This document shows positions 9,198-20,161 of a DNA stretch of 64,000 nucleotides, in pieces (position 1 is the first letter of the stretch; each line of letters begins with the position of its first letter). Origin of the DNA: Marinobacter sp. LV10R510-11A (GTDB lineage: Bacteria; Pseudomonadota; Gammaproteobacteria; Pseudomonadales; Oleiphilaceae); contig NZ_LT907980.1 in assembly GCF_900215155.1 (NCBI RefSeq), positions 620,001 to 684,000 on the forward strand. The letters run 5' to 3'. A program made the translations under genes and the position numbers. The notes below the pieces were generated by a model, which was given only the letters and a program-made list of their open reading frames with translations, did not search any database and was not told where the DNA came from.

Positions 9198-10937
9198 TTA
9201 AAGACCTGTTTTCGGCGAAGCGTCGATAAGAACCTGCAGTGCTTCATCAATAGCAATGTCCTGCTTGTCCGCATCTCGGCGTCCCTTGTACTCAAGGGTG
9301 CCAGCCGTAAGCCCACGGTCCGAGATAACGAAGCGGTGGGGAATCCCCATTAGCTCCATATCCGCAAACTTTACGCCCGGGCGTTCTTTACGGTCGTCCA
9401 GAAGCACATCATAGCCAGCTTGCTGCAACTGCTCATAGAGTTTCTCGCCAGCTTCGGCGACCGCCGGAGTTTTGTGGGCGTTCAACGTGACAATAGCCAC
9501 TTGGAAGGGCGCAATGGCATCCGGCCAGATAATGCCTTTGTCATCGTGGTTCTGCTCGATGGACGCAGCCACGATGCGGGACACACCGATTCCGTAGCAG
9601 CCCATATCCATGATCACGGTTTTTCCGTTTTCATCGAGCACCGTGGCGTTCATGGCGGTGCTGTATTTATTGCCGAGTTTGAAAATGTGGCCAACTTCAA
9701 TGCCTCTGCGTATTTCCAGAGTGCCTTTGCCATCTGGGCTGGCATCGCCTTCTACCACGTCGCGAATGTCTTCAACACGACCCTGCGGTAGATCCCGCTT
9801 CCAGTTTACGCCGGTCAGGTGGACACCTTCTTTGTTAGCGCCGCACACGAAATCCGAAAGGTGGGCCGCGCTGCGATCCACAATAACGGGAATATTCAAA
9901 CTGACCGGGCCAATGGAGCCGGCTTTACACCCGATTGTCGCCTCGATCTCCTCGTCGGTGGCCATGGCCATGGTCAAGGGTTCTGCAACACCTGCCAGAT
10001 TTTCTGCTTTGATCTCGTTTAGCGTGTGATCGCCACGCAGGATCAACGCGACTAGCCCCGCATTGCCTTCTTCATCCGCTTCGGCTTTAACTAGCAGCGT
10101 TTTAACCGTGCGGGTGGCATCAATGCTCAGGAACTGCGAGATAGCTTCAATGGTGCGCTGATCTGGCGTTGCAATTTCTTTCAGTTCTTCCGCTGGAGAG
10201 GCTCGCTCGCCAGATGGCGCGACCGCTTCGGCTTTTTCGATGTTGGCGGCGTACTCGCTTTGTGTGCTGAACACGATATCGTCCTCGCCTGAGGAAGCCA
10301 GCACATGGAACTCATGGGAAGCACTGCCACCAATCGCGCCTGAATCTGCTTGTACCGGGCGGTAGTCTAGGCCTAGGCGATCAAAAATGGCGCAGTAGGT
10401 GCGATGCATAACCTGATAAGTTTCATCCAGAGATTCGGCATTCACATGGAAGGAGTAGGCGTCCTTCATGATGAATTCCCGGGCGCGCATGATCCCAAAT
10501 CGGGGGCGGCGTTCGTCGCGGAACTTGGTCTGGATTTGGTAAAAGTTGGCCGGCAGCTCCTTGTAGCTTTTCAGCTCATTGCGGACCAGGTCGGTAATCA
10601 CTTCTTCATGGGTGGGGCCAAAGCAAAACTCACGACCGTGACGGTCGTTCATTCGCAGAAGTTCACCACCATATTGCTCCCAGCGACCGGATTCTTGCCA
10701 GAGTTCCGCCGGTTGAACGGCTGGCATCAGAACTTCCTGAGCACCGCTTTTGTCCATTTCTTCGCGAACAATCCGCTCAACCTTGCGCAGCGTTCTCAAA
10801 CCCACGGGCAGCCAAGTATAAAGTCCGGCGGCCAGTTTCCGGATCATGCCTGCACGCAGCATTAATTGGTGGCTGATAACCTCCGCGTCCGAAGGCGTCT
10901 CTTTCTGGGTTGCAATCAGGTAACGGCTTGCTCGCAT
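9198..10937 (-). CDS. proS: prolyl-tRNA synthetase (bacterial type, with editing domain)
   Basis: Charges tRNA-Pro with proline. The 579 residues are the long bacterial ProS: class II catalytic core with [11 protein letters not shown] and the [13 protein letters not shown] motif 2, an inserted YbaK-like editing domain (about 225-405) that clears mischarged Ala-tRNA-Pro, and a C-terminal anticodon-binding domain (about 475-570). ATG start at 10937. It stands alone on the minus strand between murB and the Lrp-type gene. Confidence 0.95.
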   Translation of the reverse strand: MRASRYLIATQKETPSDAEVISHQLMLRAGMIRKLAAGLYTWLPVGLRTLRKVERIVREEMDKSGAQEVLMPAVQPAELWQESGRWEQYGGELLRMNDRHGREFCFGPTHEEVITDLVRNELKSYKELPANFYQIQTKFRDERRPRFGIMRAREFIMKDAYSFHVNAESLDETYQVMHRTYCAIFDRLGLDYRPVQADSGAIGGSASHEFHVLASSGEDDIVFSTQSEYAANIEKAEAVAPSGERASPAEELKEIATPDQRTIEAISQFLSIDATRTVKTLLVKAEADEEGNAGLVALILRGDHTLNEIKAENLAGVAEPLTMAMATDEEIEATIGCKAGSIGPVSLNIPVIVDRSAAHLSDFVCGANKEGVHLTGVNWKRDLPQGRVEDIRDVVEGDASPDGKGTLEIRRGIEVGHIFKLGNKYSTAMNATVLDENGKTVIMDMGCYGIGVSRIVAASIEQNHDDKGIIWPDAIAPFQVAIVTLNAHKTPAVAEAGEKLYEQLQQAGYDVLLDDRKERPGVKFADMELMGIPHRFVISDRGLTAGTLEYKGRRDADKQDIAIDEALQVLIDASPKTGL

Positions 10938-11062
10938 TGTGGTTTCCGTTCAGTGATGTTTCATAGAATAAAGTGGTGATTATTGTACGGAGCCTGCGGC
11001 ACAAGGTACAGATGGCGAATGCGGTTATCCGGCAAGCGGGTGCGTGGCCATGATAAGGGGTA

Positions 11063-11560
11063 TCACGACAAATACCCTAAGGGCAGGGCAGTATGGTCGA
11101 TCACACGCCTTAAAACGAAGCTTGAGTGAACGCCGCTTACCCCTTGAATCCGGGTGATCCGGTTCAGCAGAAAGTGATGGTATTCGTCCATATCTGGAAC
11201 CACTACTTTCAGCATGTAATCAGCATCGTGACCGGTCACCAGATAACATTCCAGAACTTCGGGGTATTCAGCTACTTTTTCCTCAAACGCAGCGAAACGC
11301 TCAGGTGTGTGCCTATCCATCCCAATTAGAATAATAGCAGTTAATGAAAGGCCCAGTTTTTTGTGATCAAGGATTGTCACTGTGCGCACAATAATGCCCG
11401 CATCCTCCAGCGCACGCACCCGTCTCAAGCACGGTGACGGGGACAGCCCCACCTGTTCCGCGAGCTGCTGGTTGGTCAGGGAGGCGTCTTTTTGTATCTG
11501 TGCCAGGATGCGCCGGTCGGTTTTGTCGATTTGTATGAGTACTTCGTTTTTTAGGAGCAT
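11063..11560 (-). CDS. Lrp/AsnC-family transcription regulator
   Basis: DNA-binding regulator that senses amino acids. It has an N-terminal winged helix-turn-helix (about 6-60, with LAEQVGLSPSPCLRRV as recognition helix region) and a C-terminal RAM ligand-binding domain. I chose ATG 11560 (165 residues) because GGAA lies 9 nt upstream; an ATG 5 codons earlier (11575) has no Shine-Dalgarno and lies inside a palindrome that looks like an operator. It is divergent from leuA with 146 nt between starts, so control of leucine synthesis, and of itself, is likely. The closest functional match is Lrp, but a specific paralogue cannot be assigned. Confidence 0.9.
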   Translation of the reverse strand: MLLKNEVLIQIDKTDRRILAQIQKDASLTNQQLAEQVGLSPSPCLRRVRALEDAGIIVRTVTILDHKKLGLSLTAIILIGMDRHTPERFAAFEEKVAEYPEVLECYLVTGHDADYMLKVVVPDMDEYHHFLLNRITRIQGVSGVHSSFVLRRVIDHTALPLGYLS

Positions 11561-11570
11561 AAAATTGCGT

Positions 11571-11587
11571 TCCATATTGAATATGGG
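11571..11587. promoter_or_regulatory. palindrome upstream of the Lrp-type gene, likely autoregulatory operator
   Basis: CCATAT-TGA-ATATGG (11572-11586) is a perfect 6-bp inverted repeat with a 3-nt centre, AT-rich as Lrp-family sites usually are. It lies 11-26 nt upstream of the preferred start codon, in the leader of the regulator and in the divergent leuA intergenic region. Binding by the neighbouring regulator is inference. Confidence 0.45.
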
Positions 11588-11706
11588 AAATATATGACTA
11601 ATAAATTACCCTTTAATCTGCAATTTCGCAACCACATGCTTCAGAGAACGCGTTAAGCTAGATTCTATTAAGACAACCATCCGAACCCCTACGGAGTACG
11701 ACAGAC

Positions 11707-13428
11707 ATGGCTTTTGATCATCGCAAATACGCGGCCTTCCGGCCGGTAGCAAAAACCAACCGCCGCTGGCCAGATAAGGTCATCGAAAAAGCACCCACTT
11801 GGTGCGCGGTGGATCTTCGCGATGGCAACCAGGCGCTGGTAAAGCCCATGAATGTTGCCCAGAAACAACGCATGTTCGATTTGCTAGTAAAGCTGGGGTT
11901 CAAGGAAATCGAAATTGGTTTCCCAGCAGCCAGCCAGCCAGATTTCGATTTTTGCCGTAAGCTGATTGAAGAAAATCGGATTCCTGACGATGTGAAAATC
12001 CAGGTGCTGACCCAGGCCCGGCCTGAGTTAATTAAGCGTACTTACGAAGCATTAAAAGGTGCTCGGCGTGCCATTGTTCACGTCTATAACTCCACTTCAA
12101 CGGTACAGCGTGAACAGGTGTTCGGGCTGGATCGAGCGGGAATCCGAGATATTGCGGTGAACGGCGCTCAGGTGGTCAAAGATTTAGCTGCACAGCATCC
12201 AGATACCGAATGGACGTTCCAGTACTCGCCAGAGAGCTTTACCGGTACTGAACTGGACTTTGCTGTTGAAGTCCTCGATGCGGTATCTGATGTGTGGCGC
12301 CCGGACGAGGGGCAGCCGGTTATTTTCAACTTGCCAGCCACCGTTGAAATGTCCACACCGAATGTTTTCGCGGATCAGATCGAATGGGTGTGCGACAACA
12401 TTCGCCATCGGGAGCACATCAGCATCAGCGTGCACACGCATAACGATCGGGGTTGTGGCGTAGCCGCTGCTGAGCTGGCTGTTTTGGCCGGTGCAGATCG
12501 CGTAGAAGGTACGCTCATGGGCAACGGCGAGCGTACGGGCAACATGGATTTGGTGACCATGGCCATGAACCTGTATTCCCAGGGCATTGACCCTACATTG
12601 GATTTGTCTGGCATGGCGGAAATCACAGAGGTTGTGGAGGCCTGTACTGAAATCTCAACTCATCCGCGACATCCCTACGCCGGCGAACTGGTGTTTACCG
12701 CCTTTTCCGGTAGCCACCAAGACGCCATTCGCAAGTGTTTGGCGCGTAGAAAAGACGGCGATGCTTGGAATGTGGCGTATCTGCCCATCGACCCGTTTGA
12801 TCTGGGGCGCAGGTATGAAGAAGTGGTGCGCATTAATAGCCAGTCGGGCAAGGGCGGTGTCGCTTATATCCTTGAGCGGGACTACAACATCAGCCTGCCT
12901 CGCTGGTTGCAGATTGAATTCAGCAAGGTGGTTCAGAAGGCTGCGGAAACCAACGGCGGCGAGATCGACGCAGCGTCTATTCACCGTTTGTTCGAACAGC
13001 GATATCTGAAGGTACATGAAGACTGGGCATTGCGAGCTTACGATTTACACAGAGACGAGCAGGGAGTGTTTGCTGAGGTGGCGTTCGGCAACGAATCAGC
13101 CCCGGTACGTCTTGAAGGTCGAGGCCTTGGTGCTGTTGAGGCCGTATCGGCCGCACTGGAAAAACGCTTCGGATTTGCCATAGCGGTGGAGGCCTATGAT
13201 GAGTTTGCCCTGGGTGAGGGTACCCGGGCCAACGCTCTGGCCTGTATACGTCTGACCGCCGGAGGCAAACAATGCAGCGCCGCAGCTCTGGCGGAAGATA
13301 CAGCCTCGGCAACTCTGCAGGCACTGTTTTCCGCAGTCGCCCAAGCAGTGGGAGAGTTAGACAATAAGGTTGGAAAGGTAACTTACGCTGCCTTAAAAGA
13401 CCCAGTCAGCGACGGAATTGCTCGCTGA
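11707..13428 (+). CDS. leuA: 2-isopropylmalate synthase LeuA (long type)
   Basis: First committed enzyme of leucine synthesis: acetyl-CoA plus 2-ketoisovalerate to 2-isopropylmalate. The 573 residues are of the long class found in pseudomonads and actinobacteria: an HMGL-like TIM barrel with the metal/substrate motif VDLRDGNQAL (about 35-45) and HTHNDRG (about 245), linker, then a C-terminal LeuA allosteric domain that binds leucine for feedback inhibition. Start ATG with GGAG 11 nt upstream. The gene is divergent from the Lrp-type regulator and overlaps prpE at its 3' end by 23 bp. Confidence 0.95.
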   Translation: MAFDHRKYAAFRPVAKTNRRWPDKVIEKAPTWCAVDLRDGNQALVKPMNVAQKQRMFDLLVKLGFKEIEIGFPAASQPDFDFCRKLIEENRIPDDVKIQVLTQARPELIKRTYEALKGARRAIVHVYNSTSTVQREQVFGLDRAGIRDIAVNGAQVVKDLAAQHPDTEWTFQYSPESFTGTELDFAVEVLDAVSDVWRPDEGQPVIFNLPATVEMSTPNVFADQIEWVCDNIRHREHISISVHTHNDRGCGVAAAELAVLAGADRVEGTLMGNGERTGNMDLVTMAMNLYSQGIDPTLDLSGMAEITEVVEACTEISTHPRHPYAGELVFTAFSGSHQDAIRKCLARRKDGDAWNVAYLPIDPFDLGRRYEEVVRINSQSGKGGVAYILERDYNISLPRWLQIEFSKVVQKAAETNGGEIDAASIHRLFEQRYLKVHEDWALRAYDLHRDEQGVFAEVAFGNESAPVRLEGRGLGAVEAVSAALEKRFGFAIAVEAYDEFALGEGTRANALACIRLTAGGKQCSAAALAEDTASATLQALFSAVAQAVGELDNKVGKVTYAALKDPVSDGIAR

Positions 13429-15280
13429 TTTCTTCAAGTATTGCAGGGTCATCAATGGTGCTTGGCACCGCGTATTCCTCCCCATCGGCAATCTGCCGAA
13501 TAACCCGCCGCAGGATTTTTCCAGAGCGAGTCTTGGGCAGGCGATCCACCACCAGTGCTCGGCGGAAACAGGCAATTGCGCCGATTTTGTCCCGAACCAT
13601 CTCAACAAGCTCTTCCTCTAGCTCATCGTGATCAATGGTCGCGCCGTCTTTGATGAGCACGAGGCCCAGCGGAACCTGGCCTCTCATATCGTCGTGAGCG
13701 CCCACCACGCAGCACTCGGCAATGGCCGGATGAGCGGCAACCACTTCTTCCATTTCACCGGTAGAAAGGCGGTGGCCAGCTACGTTAATGACATCATCGG
13801 TGCGCCCCATAACAAAGACATAACCGTCTTCATCTATAAAGCCGCCGTCGCCCGAGCTGTAAAAGCCGGGAATAGGATTAAGGTAGCTGTCTAGGAAGCG
13901 TTGGTCATTCTCCCATACTGTCGTCAAACAGCCGGGGGGTAGCGGTAGCTTAATCGCGATCTGACCTTGTTCGCCTGCGGGCATCGGGCTGCCGCTGGGG
14001 CTCACAACCTGAACGTTATAGCCGGGTGAAGGCACGGTTGCGGAGCCGGGCTTAGTGGCCATGGTTTCTATGCCAACCGGGTTGCAGCAAATGGCCCAAC
14101 CGGTTTCGGTCTGCCACCAGTGGTCCAGTATGGGGAGCTGGGTGTGCTCCCTGAGCCACTCATAAGTGGGAGGATCCAGGCGTTCACCCGCCAGAAAAAT
14201 TTTCCGCAGGGAGCTGGTGTCGTAACGTGAAAGCTCGTCTGCCTCTGGGTCCTCCTTGCGCACCGCGCGAAAAGCGGTAGGCGCGGTAAACAGCAGGTTT
14301 ACCTTGTGGTCCTGCACTACCCGCCAGAAGGCGCCGGCGTCTGGTGTTCTGACGGGTTTACCTTCATAGAGCACGGTTGTGCAGCCGGCGAACAGCGGGG
14401 CGTACACAATATAGCTGTGGCCCACCACCCAGCCCACATCAGATGCAGCCCAGAATACGTCGCCGGGGCTGGCGTCATACACTAATTTCATACTGTACTT
14501 GAGAGCGACGGCATGCCCGCCGTTATCTCTCACCACCCCTTTAGGCTTGCCAGTGGTGCCGGAGGTGTAAAGCACGTAAAGCGGGTCGGTAGCCTTAACG
14601 GGCACCGGGTCGGCAGGTTCGGCACTGGCCATTAGGTCGCTCCAGTCGTGATCACGACCAGCCTGCATCTGTGCTTTTGCCTGTGGACGCTGGTATACGA
14701 CGCAGAAATCAGGCTTGTGGGAAGCCTGTTCAATGGCTTTATCAACCAAGGGCTTATATTCAATCACTTTGGTGACTTCGATACCGCAAGATGCGGTGAT
14801 AACCGCTTTCGGTTGTGCACCTTCAATTCGAACGGCAAGTTCATGGGCTGCAAACCCACCAAATACTACAGAATGAACAGCACCAATACGGGCGCATGCC
14901 AGCATCGCAATGACAGCCTCGGGGATCATCGGCATGTAGATGATAATCCGGTCGCCCTTGCTGACGCCCTGCGCTTTCAGGGCACCGGCAAAACGGGCAA
15001 CTTCGTCGGTCAGTTCGCTGTAGGTGTAGGTGCGCTTTGAACCCGTAACTGGAGAATCGTAAATAAGGGCTGTTTGCTCGCCCCGGCCAGCACGCACGTT
15101 GGCATCCAGGGCCACATAAGACGTATTGAGTGTACCGTCTGTAAACCACTCGCCGTGGCCGTTGTCGGTGGCTTGCCAGATGGTTTCTGGTGGCTTGATC
15201 CAGTCGATGTCGCCTGCCTTTTCACGCCAGAAGTCTTCCGGCTTATCAATCGATCTCCGGAACTCTGAGTGATAGTCCAT
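13406..15280 (-). CDS. prpE: propionyl-CoA synthetase PrpE (acyl-AMP ligase)
   Basis: Activates propionate, and usually acetate less well, to the CoA thioester through an acyl-adenylate. The 624 residues follow the acetyl-CoA synthetase fold: ACAS_N region, P-loop YTSGTTGKPKGVVRDNGGH (PrpE-type continuation, about 237), WWQTETGW motif, and the acetylation-sensitive catalytic lysine in PKTRSGKILRR near the C-terminus. The RDNGGHAVAL variant after the P-loop argues for PrpE over Acs. No methylcitrate genes are adjacent. Its end overlaps the end of leuA on the opposite strand. Confidence 0.88.
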   Translation of the reverse strand: MDYHSEFRRSIDKPEDFWREKAGDIDWIKPPETIWQATDNGHGEWFTDGTLNTSYVALDANVRAGRGEQTALIYDSPVTGSKRTYTYSELTDEVARFAGALKAQGVSKGDRIIIYMPMIPEAVIAMLACARIGAVHSVVFGGFAAHELAVRIEGAQPKAVITASCGIEVTKVIEYKPLVDKAIEQASHKPDFCVVYQRPQAKAQMQAGRDHDWSDLMASAEPADPVPVKATDPLYVLYTSGTTGKPKGVVRDNGGHAVALKYSMKLVYDASPGDVFWAASDVGWVVGHSYIVYAPLFAGCTTVLYEGKPVRTPDAGAFWRVVQDHKVNLLFTAPTAFRAVRKEDPEADELSRYDTSSLRKIFLAGERLDPPTYEWLREHTQLPILDHWWQTETGWAICCNPVGIETMATKPGSATVPSPGYNVQVVSPSGSPMPAGEQGQIAIKLPLPPGCLTTVWENDQRFLDSYLNPIPGFYSSGDGGFIDEDGYVFVMGRTDDVINVAGHRLSTGEMEEVVAAHPAIAECCVVGAHDDMRGQVPLGLVLIKDGATIDHDELEEELVEMVRDKIGAIACFRRALVVDRLPKTRSGKILRRVIRQIADGEEYAVPSTIDDPAILEEISEQFRR

Positions 15281-15369
15281 ACATTCTACCTCGTTGGGCC
15301 TGTTGTTATTCTATTGTGAGTGCTTCCAACTTTAGGCGCTTTAAGATAGTGATCCAGTAGACAATAGGC

Positions 15370-16749
15370 TTAGTTACTGGGGTTTTGAGGCCAGTTGTTA
15401 TCTGAATTGATAAATTTTACTTCGGCCGTGACGGTACCCTTTGCTACGTGTGCAGAAATCCGGTCGCCAGAGGCGACGTCTGATGCGTTGCGGATGATAT
15501 TGCCATGCTCATCACGAACAATGGCATACCCGCGCCCCAGAGTAGCCAGTGGGCTTACCACGTTGAGAGTCCCTGCTGTGTGTTCCAGCCTGTCTTGCAG
15601 CTGCGTCAGGATTCGTTGCATTGCCTTTTTCAGTTGTGAAGCAGAGCGGTCAAGGCCTTCGCGGCTATTTGCGAGCTGTTTGCCGGGGGATTGCATGGCA
15701 AGACGTTGCGCCAGGTGAGCGTTTCGCACCTGCGAACGATCCATGTTTTGTTTTATGGATTTCCCCAGGCGCAACTCCAGTTCGTCTAAGCGCTGAGCTT
15801 TTTCCAGCAGCTCGCGCCGGGGATCGCGAAGGCGCGCCCAGAGGTGTTCCAGCTTTGTGTTCAAGCGCTGGAACACCCGTTTGGCGGCGTTGGCAAGGCG
15901 GAGCTCACGATCGTTTATTTGTCGAAGCATCTCCCGCTGATCTGGTGACACTTTTTCAGCGGCTGCTGAGGGGGTGGGTGCCCGTAGATCCGCCACAAAA
16001 TCGGCAATGGTCACGTCGGTCTCATGGCCAACGGCGCTCACTGTAGGAATAGCGCAGGTTGCGATTGCACGGGCTACGGCCTCCTCATTGAAGCACCACA
16101 GATCCTCTATTGAGCCACCGCCACGGCCGATAATCAGTACATCGGCCACGCCGTGCGCTTGCGCCAGCTCAATAGCTCTCACTATTTCTGCGGTAGCGGG
16201 CTGGCCCTGAACGGTTGTGGGGTAAAGCGTGACCGGTATCGCCGGGCAGCGCCGTGCAAGAACCGTGAGAATATCGTGTATGGCTGCGCCGGTTGGGGAA
16301 GTGACTACGCCGATGTGTGCGGGCAGCGTGGGAATCGGCTTTTTTCGGCCCACCTCAAATAGGCCTTCTGCCTGCAGCTTGCGTTTTAGCTCCTCAAAGG
16401 CCAGCTGTAACGCGCCCAAGCCGGCGGGTTCGATGTGCTCGACAATGATTTGGAAGTCGCCCCGGTTTTCGTACAGGGTCACCTTGCCACGAATGCGAAC
16501 CTTATCGCCTTCTTTTGGTATGGTACGAATACGCTGGTTCATTCCCCGGAACATGGCGCAACGAATCTGGCACTTGGGATCCTTCAGAGAAAAATACCAG
16601 TGGCCAGATGAGGGCCGGGAAAAGCCCGACAGTTCGCCTTCAACCCACACCTGCATAAAGCTGGATTCCAGCAGGTGTCGGGCCTGATGGTTCAGCTCGC
16701 TGACTGTCAGCGCTCTGGGCCGGGTGTCCTGAAACACATCATTCACCAA
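15370..16749 (-). CDS. xseA: exodeoxyribonuclease VII large subunit
   Basis: Catalytic subunit of ExoVII, which degrades single-stranded DNA from both ends in mismatch repair and recombination. The 459 residues have the N-terminal OB-fold (about 10-105), the catalytic core with the IGRGGGSIEDLW motif (about 206) and GHETDVTIADFVADLRAPTP, and a coiled-coil region (about 265-395) that binds XseB. It is divergent from guaB, as in many gammaproteobacteria; xseB is not in the window. Confidence 0.95.
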   Translation of the reverse strand: MVNDVFQDTRPRALTVSELNHQARHLLESSFMQVWVEGELSGFSRPSSGHWYFSLKDPKCQIRCAMFRGMNQRIRTIPKEGDKVRIRGKVTLYENRGDFQIIVEHIEPAGLGALQLAFEELKRKLQAEGLFEVGRKKPIPTLPAHIGVVTSPTGAAIHDILTVLARRCPAIPVTLYPTTVQGQPATAEIVRAIELAQAHGVADVLIIGRGGGSIEDLWCFNEEAVARAIATCAIPTVSAVGHETDVTIADFVADLRAPTPSAAAEKVSPDQREMLRQINDRELRLANAAKRVFQRLNTKLEHLWARLRDPRRELLEKAQRLDELELRLGKSIKQNMDRSQVRNAHLAQRLAMQSPGKQLANSREGLDRSASQLKKAMQRILTQLQDRLEHTAGTLNVVSPLATLGRGYAIVRDEHGNIIRNASDVASGDRISAHVAKGTVTAEVKFINSDNNWPQNPSN

Positions 16750-16845
16750 AAAGCTCCTAACCGGCTTATACGCAATAGCCGAAAAATATGAGTGTAAAGT
16801 GGCGGAAATTCAATCGCATGCGGCTTGATACAGGAAATTGCGCAG

Positions 16846-16874
16846 TTTACTGACCTGCGACACCTCTTTATAAT
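16846..16874 (+). promoter_or_regulatory. sigma-70-like promoter for guaB
   Basis: TTTACT (16846-16851), a 17-nt spacer, and a perfect TATAAT (16869-16874), about 110 nt upstream of the guaB start in the xseA-guaB intergenic region. Spacing and -10 box are ideal; the -35 matches at four of six positions. Confidence 0.65.
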
Positions 16875-16984
16875 AGCTCGATTACGCATTTTACTTTGCG
16901 GCTGCACCCTCATCTTCCTCATCTTCAGGTTGATAGGTGCCGCACCGAAGGTTCAAATTTAGCACGTTCAAAAGGCCTATCCCA

Positions 16985-18448
16985 ATGCTGCGAATTGCCG
17001 AAGAAGCTCTCACATTCGATGACGTTCTGCTGGTACCCGGTTATTCCGAGGTTTTGCCCCACGAGGCAGATCTGCGCACCAGGCTGACCCGAACCATTAC
17101 GTTGAACATACCGCTGGTGTCGGCGGCCATGGACACGGTAACCGACGCAGAGTTGGCGATTGCCATGGCCCAAGAAGGCGGCATTGGCATTATGCACAAA
17201 AACATGAGCCCAGATCAGCAGGCCGCTGAGGTGCGCAGGGTTAAAAAATTCGAAAGCGGTGTGGTAAAAGATCCGATTACCGTCAAGCCGGAGAATACCG
17301 TACGCGAACTGGTTGAAATCACCATAGCCAATAATATTTCAGGCTTGCCGGTCGTCGACGGTAGCGAGCTGATTGGTATTGTGACCGGTCGGGATATCCG
17401 TTTTGAGAGCAGCATGGATACGCTAGTCCGTGAAATCATGACGCCTAAAGAAAAACTGGTTACCGTTAAGGAAGGCGCCGACCTGGAGTCAGTGAAGGAG
17501 TTGCTGCACCGTCACCGCATCGAAAAAGTACTGGTGGTGAATGACGACTTCCAGCTTCGGGGGCTGGTTACCGCTAAAGACATCCAAAAAGCCAAAGACT
17601 ACCCGTTAGCATGCAAAGACAACCAGGGTCGCCTGCGCGTGGGCGCTGCGGTTGGCACCGGCGGCGATTCCGAAGCCCGTATCATTGCGCTAGCCGATGC
17701 TGGGGTGGATGTGATTGTAGTGGATACCGCCCACGGCCATTCTCGCGGTGTGATTGAGCGTGTTAAGTGGATCAAGAAGAATTACCCGGATTTGCAGGTG
17801 ATAGGCGGGAATATTGCCACCAGTGAAGCGGCTATTGCGTTGGCCGATGCCGGCGTGGATGCGGTAAAAGTGGGTATCGGCCCCGGCTCTATCTGCACTA
17901 CCCGCATTGTGGCTGGCGTGGGCGTGCCGCAAGTGTCGGCTGTGTCCAACGTTGCGGAAGCGCTGAAAGGCCGTGATATTCCATTGATTGCGGATGGCGG
18001 CGTGCGCTTCTCCGGTGATATTGCCAAGGCCATCGTTGCTGGCGCCCACTGTGTGATGATCGGCAGTCTGTTGGCGGGCACAGATGAAGCGCCCGGCGAA
18101 ATCGAACTTTATCAGGGTCGTAGCTATAAAGCTTACCGTGGTATGGGTTCACTGGGCGCCATGGGGCAGGGGTCAAGCGACCGCTACTTCCAGGACGCCA
18201 GCAAGGGTATTGAGAAACTGGTGCCAGAAGGCATTGAAGGTCGCGTTGCTTGCAAAGGGCCAATGCGTAATATTATCCACCAGCTGATAGGTGGCCTGCG
18301 TGCGTCCATGGGCTACACAGGTAGCGCAACCATGACAGACATGCGCACTAAGCCCCAGTTTGTGCGCATTACCGGTGCTGGCATGCGTGAAAGCCATGTG
18401 CACGATGTAACCATCACTAAAGAAGCCCCGAACTATCGCGTAAGTTGA
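16985..18448 (+). CDS. guaB: IMP dehydrogenase GuaB
   Basis: Oxidises IMP to XMP with NAD, the committed step to guanine nucleotides. I take ATG 16985 (487 residues) because the protein then begins [19 protein letters not shown], the usual start of the family, with AAGG upstream; the reading frame extends 16 codons further up to a GTG without family support. A TIM barrel is interrupted by two CBS domains (about 92-205). The catalytic cysteine is in GPGSICTTR (about 303) and the flap follows. It precedes guaA by 33 nt, so guaBA is an operon. Confidence 0.96.
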   Translation: MLRIAEEALTFDDVLLVPGYSEVLPHEADLRTRLTRTITLNIPLVSAAMDTVTDAELAIAMAQEGGIGIMHKNMSPDQQAAEVRRVKKFESGVVKDPITVKPENTVRELVEITIANNISGLPVVDGSELIGIVTGRDIRFESSMDTLVREIMTPKEKLVTVKEGADLESVKELLHRHRIEKVLVVNDDFQLRGLVTAKDIQKAKDYPLACKDNQGRLRVGAAVGTGGDSEARIIALADAGVDVIVVDTAHGHSRGVIERVKWIKKNYPDLQVIGGNIATSEAAIALADAGVDAVKVGIGPGSICTTRIVAGVGVPQVSAVSNVAEALKGRDIPLIADGGVRFSGDIAKAIVAGAHCVMIGSLLAGTDEAPGEIELYQGRSYKAYRGMGSLGAMGQGSSDRYFQDASKGIEKLVPEGIEGRVACKGPMRNIIHQLIGGLRASMGYTGSATMTDMRTKPQFVRITGAGMRESHVHDVTITKEAPNYRVS

Positions 18449-18481
18449 GAACAGACAGCTTAATTTTTTCCCGAGGATTCC

Positions 18482-20059
18482 ATGGCTCACAATATTCACG
18501 ATCACCGTATTCTGATTTTAGATTTTGGTTCTCAATACACTCAGCTGATTGCACGTCGTGTGCGTGACATTGGCGTGTACTGTGAAGTTCGTGCGTTCGA
18601 CATCACGGATGAAGAGCTGCAGGCGTTCAACCCCAAAGGCATTCTGCTGGCGGGTGGCCCAGAATCCGTCACAGAGCTGGGTGGTCCGCGCGCGCCAGAA
18701 GGGTTGTTCGAGCTTGGTATTCCGGTGCTGGGGATCTGTTACGGCATGCAAGCCATGGCCGAGCAACTGGGTGGTCGGGTAGCCAGCTCTGAGAAGCGGG
18801 AATTCGGTTATGCTCAGGTGAAGGTGCGCGCCAAAGGCCCGCTGCTCCAAGACATCACCGATCACCTTACTGCGACGGGCGAATCTCTTCTCGACGTCTG
18901 GATGAGCCACGGTGATAAAGTTGTTGCCATGCCGGAGGGCTTCGAGCTGCTGGCATCCACCGAAAGTGCGCCCATCGCGGCAATGCAGGATTTGTCTCGC
19001 AACCTTTATGGCCTGCAGTTTCACCCAGAAGTGACCCATACGCTGCAAGGTAAGCGCATTCTAGAACACTTTGTTCTGTCGATCTGTGGTTGCGAAGCAC
19101 TGTGGACACCGGCCAAAATTGTCGATGACGCGGTACGGAAAATTCGTGAGAAGGTAGGGAGCGATAAGGTTCTACTGGGCTTGTCTGGTGGCGTCGATTC
19201 ATCCGTCACGGCAGCGCTTTTGCACAAGGCCATTGGTGACCAGCTTACCTGCGTGTTCGTAGATAATGGCTTGTTGCGTCTGAACGAAGGCGACCAGGTG
19301 ATGGACATGTTCGGCAGCAGCATGGGCGTAAAAGTGATTCGTGCCGATGCCGAAGAACGCTTCCTTACTAACCTTAAAGGCGTTAGCGACCCGGAGCAAA
19401 AGCGCAAGGTTATTGGCAACACGTTTATTGATGTGTTCGACGAAGAAGCCACCCGTATTCAGAATGTGAACTGGCTGGCCCAGGGTACTATTTATCCGGA
19501 TGTGATCGAATCGGCGGCTTCCAAGACTGGTAAGTCTCACGTGATCAAATCCCACCACAACGTGGGTGGCCTGCCAGAAACCATGAAACTGAAGTTGGTA
19601 GAGCCTCTGCGTGAACTGTTTAAAGACGAGGTTCGCCGTATTGGCTTAGAACTTGGCCTGCCTTACGACATGGTTTACCGCCACCCGTTCCCGGGGCCGG
19701 GCTTGGGCGTGCGTATTCTGGGTGAAGTAAAGAAAGAGTACGCAGACATTCTGCGTCGCGCCGATGCTATCTTCTTGGAAGAGTTACACCGCGCTGACTT
19801 TTACCACAAAACCAGCCAAGCGTTTGCAGTATTCCTGCCCGTGAAATCTGTAGGTGTTGTCGGTGATGCCCGCCGTTACGAGTGGGTTGTCGCCCTTCGT
19901 GCCGTTGAAACCATCGATTTCATGACAGCTCGCTGGGCGCACCTTCCATACGATCTGCTTGAAACGGTTTCTAACCGCATCATCAATGAGATTAGCGGTA
20001 TCTCCCGCGTAACCTATGACGTGTCCTCTAAGCCGCCTGCGACCATCGAGTGGGAGTAG
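18482..20059 (+). CDS. guaA: GMP synthase (glutamine-hydrolysing) GuaA
   Basis: Converts XMP to GMP with glutamine and ATP. The 525 residues contain the class I glutamine amidotransferase domain (catalytic cysteine in GICYGMQ, about 86, and FHPEVTHT), the ATP-pyrophosphatase domain with the P-loop LSGGVDSS (about 234-241) and the C-terminal dimerisation domain ending PPATIEWE. Second gene of guaBA. In pseudomonads tadA follows closely; here almost 10 kb separate them. Confidence 0.96.
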   Translation: MAHNIHDHRILILDFGSQYTQLIARRVRDIGVYCEVRAFDITDEELQAFNPKGILLAGGPESVTELGGPRAPEGLFELGIPVLGICYGMQAMAEQLGGRVASSEKREFGYAQVKVRAKGPLLQDITDHLTATGESLLDVWMSHGDKVVAMPEGFELLASTESAPIAAMQDLSRNLYGLQFHPEVTHTLQGKRILEHFVLSICGCEALWTPAKIVDDAVRKIREKVGSDKVLLGLSGGVDSSVTAALLHKAIGDQLTCVFVDNGLLRLNEGDQVMDMFGSSMGVKVIRADAEERFLTNLKGVSDPEQKRKVIGNTFIDVFDEEATRIQNVNWLAQGTIYPDVIESAASKTGKSHVIKSHHNVGGLPETMKLKLVEPLRELFKDEVRRIGLELGLPYDMVYRHPFPGPGLGVRILGEVKKEYADILRRADAIFLEELHRADFYHKTSQAFAVFLPVKSVGVVGDARRYEWVVALRAVETIDFMTARWAHLPYDLLETVSNRIINEISGISRVTYDVSSKPPATIEWE

Positions 20060-20161
20060 CCGAATACGGGATCTAAGCTATTATAATTATCGAAGGCAGC
20101 TTTCCAAAAGCTCAACGTTGCAGCAACATAATCGTTTTCGGGATGGCTAAAGGACACTTAG

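Noticed and set aside
10404..10865. 153-codon plus-strand open frame
   Set aside because: Shadow of proS on the opposite strand; composition follows the codon pattern of proS.
16937..16984. Upstream GTG start for guaB
   Set aside because: The family begins at [16 protein letters not shown] and a ribosome site precedes that ATG.
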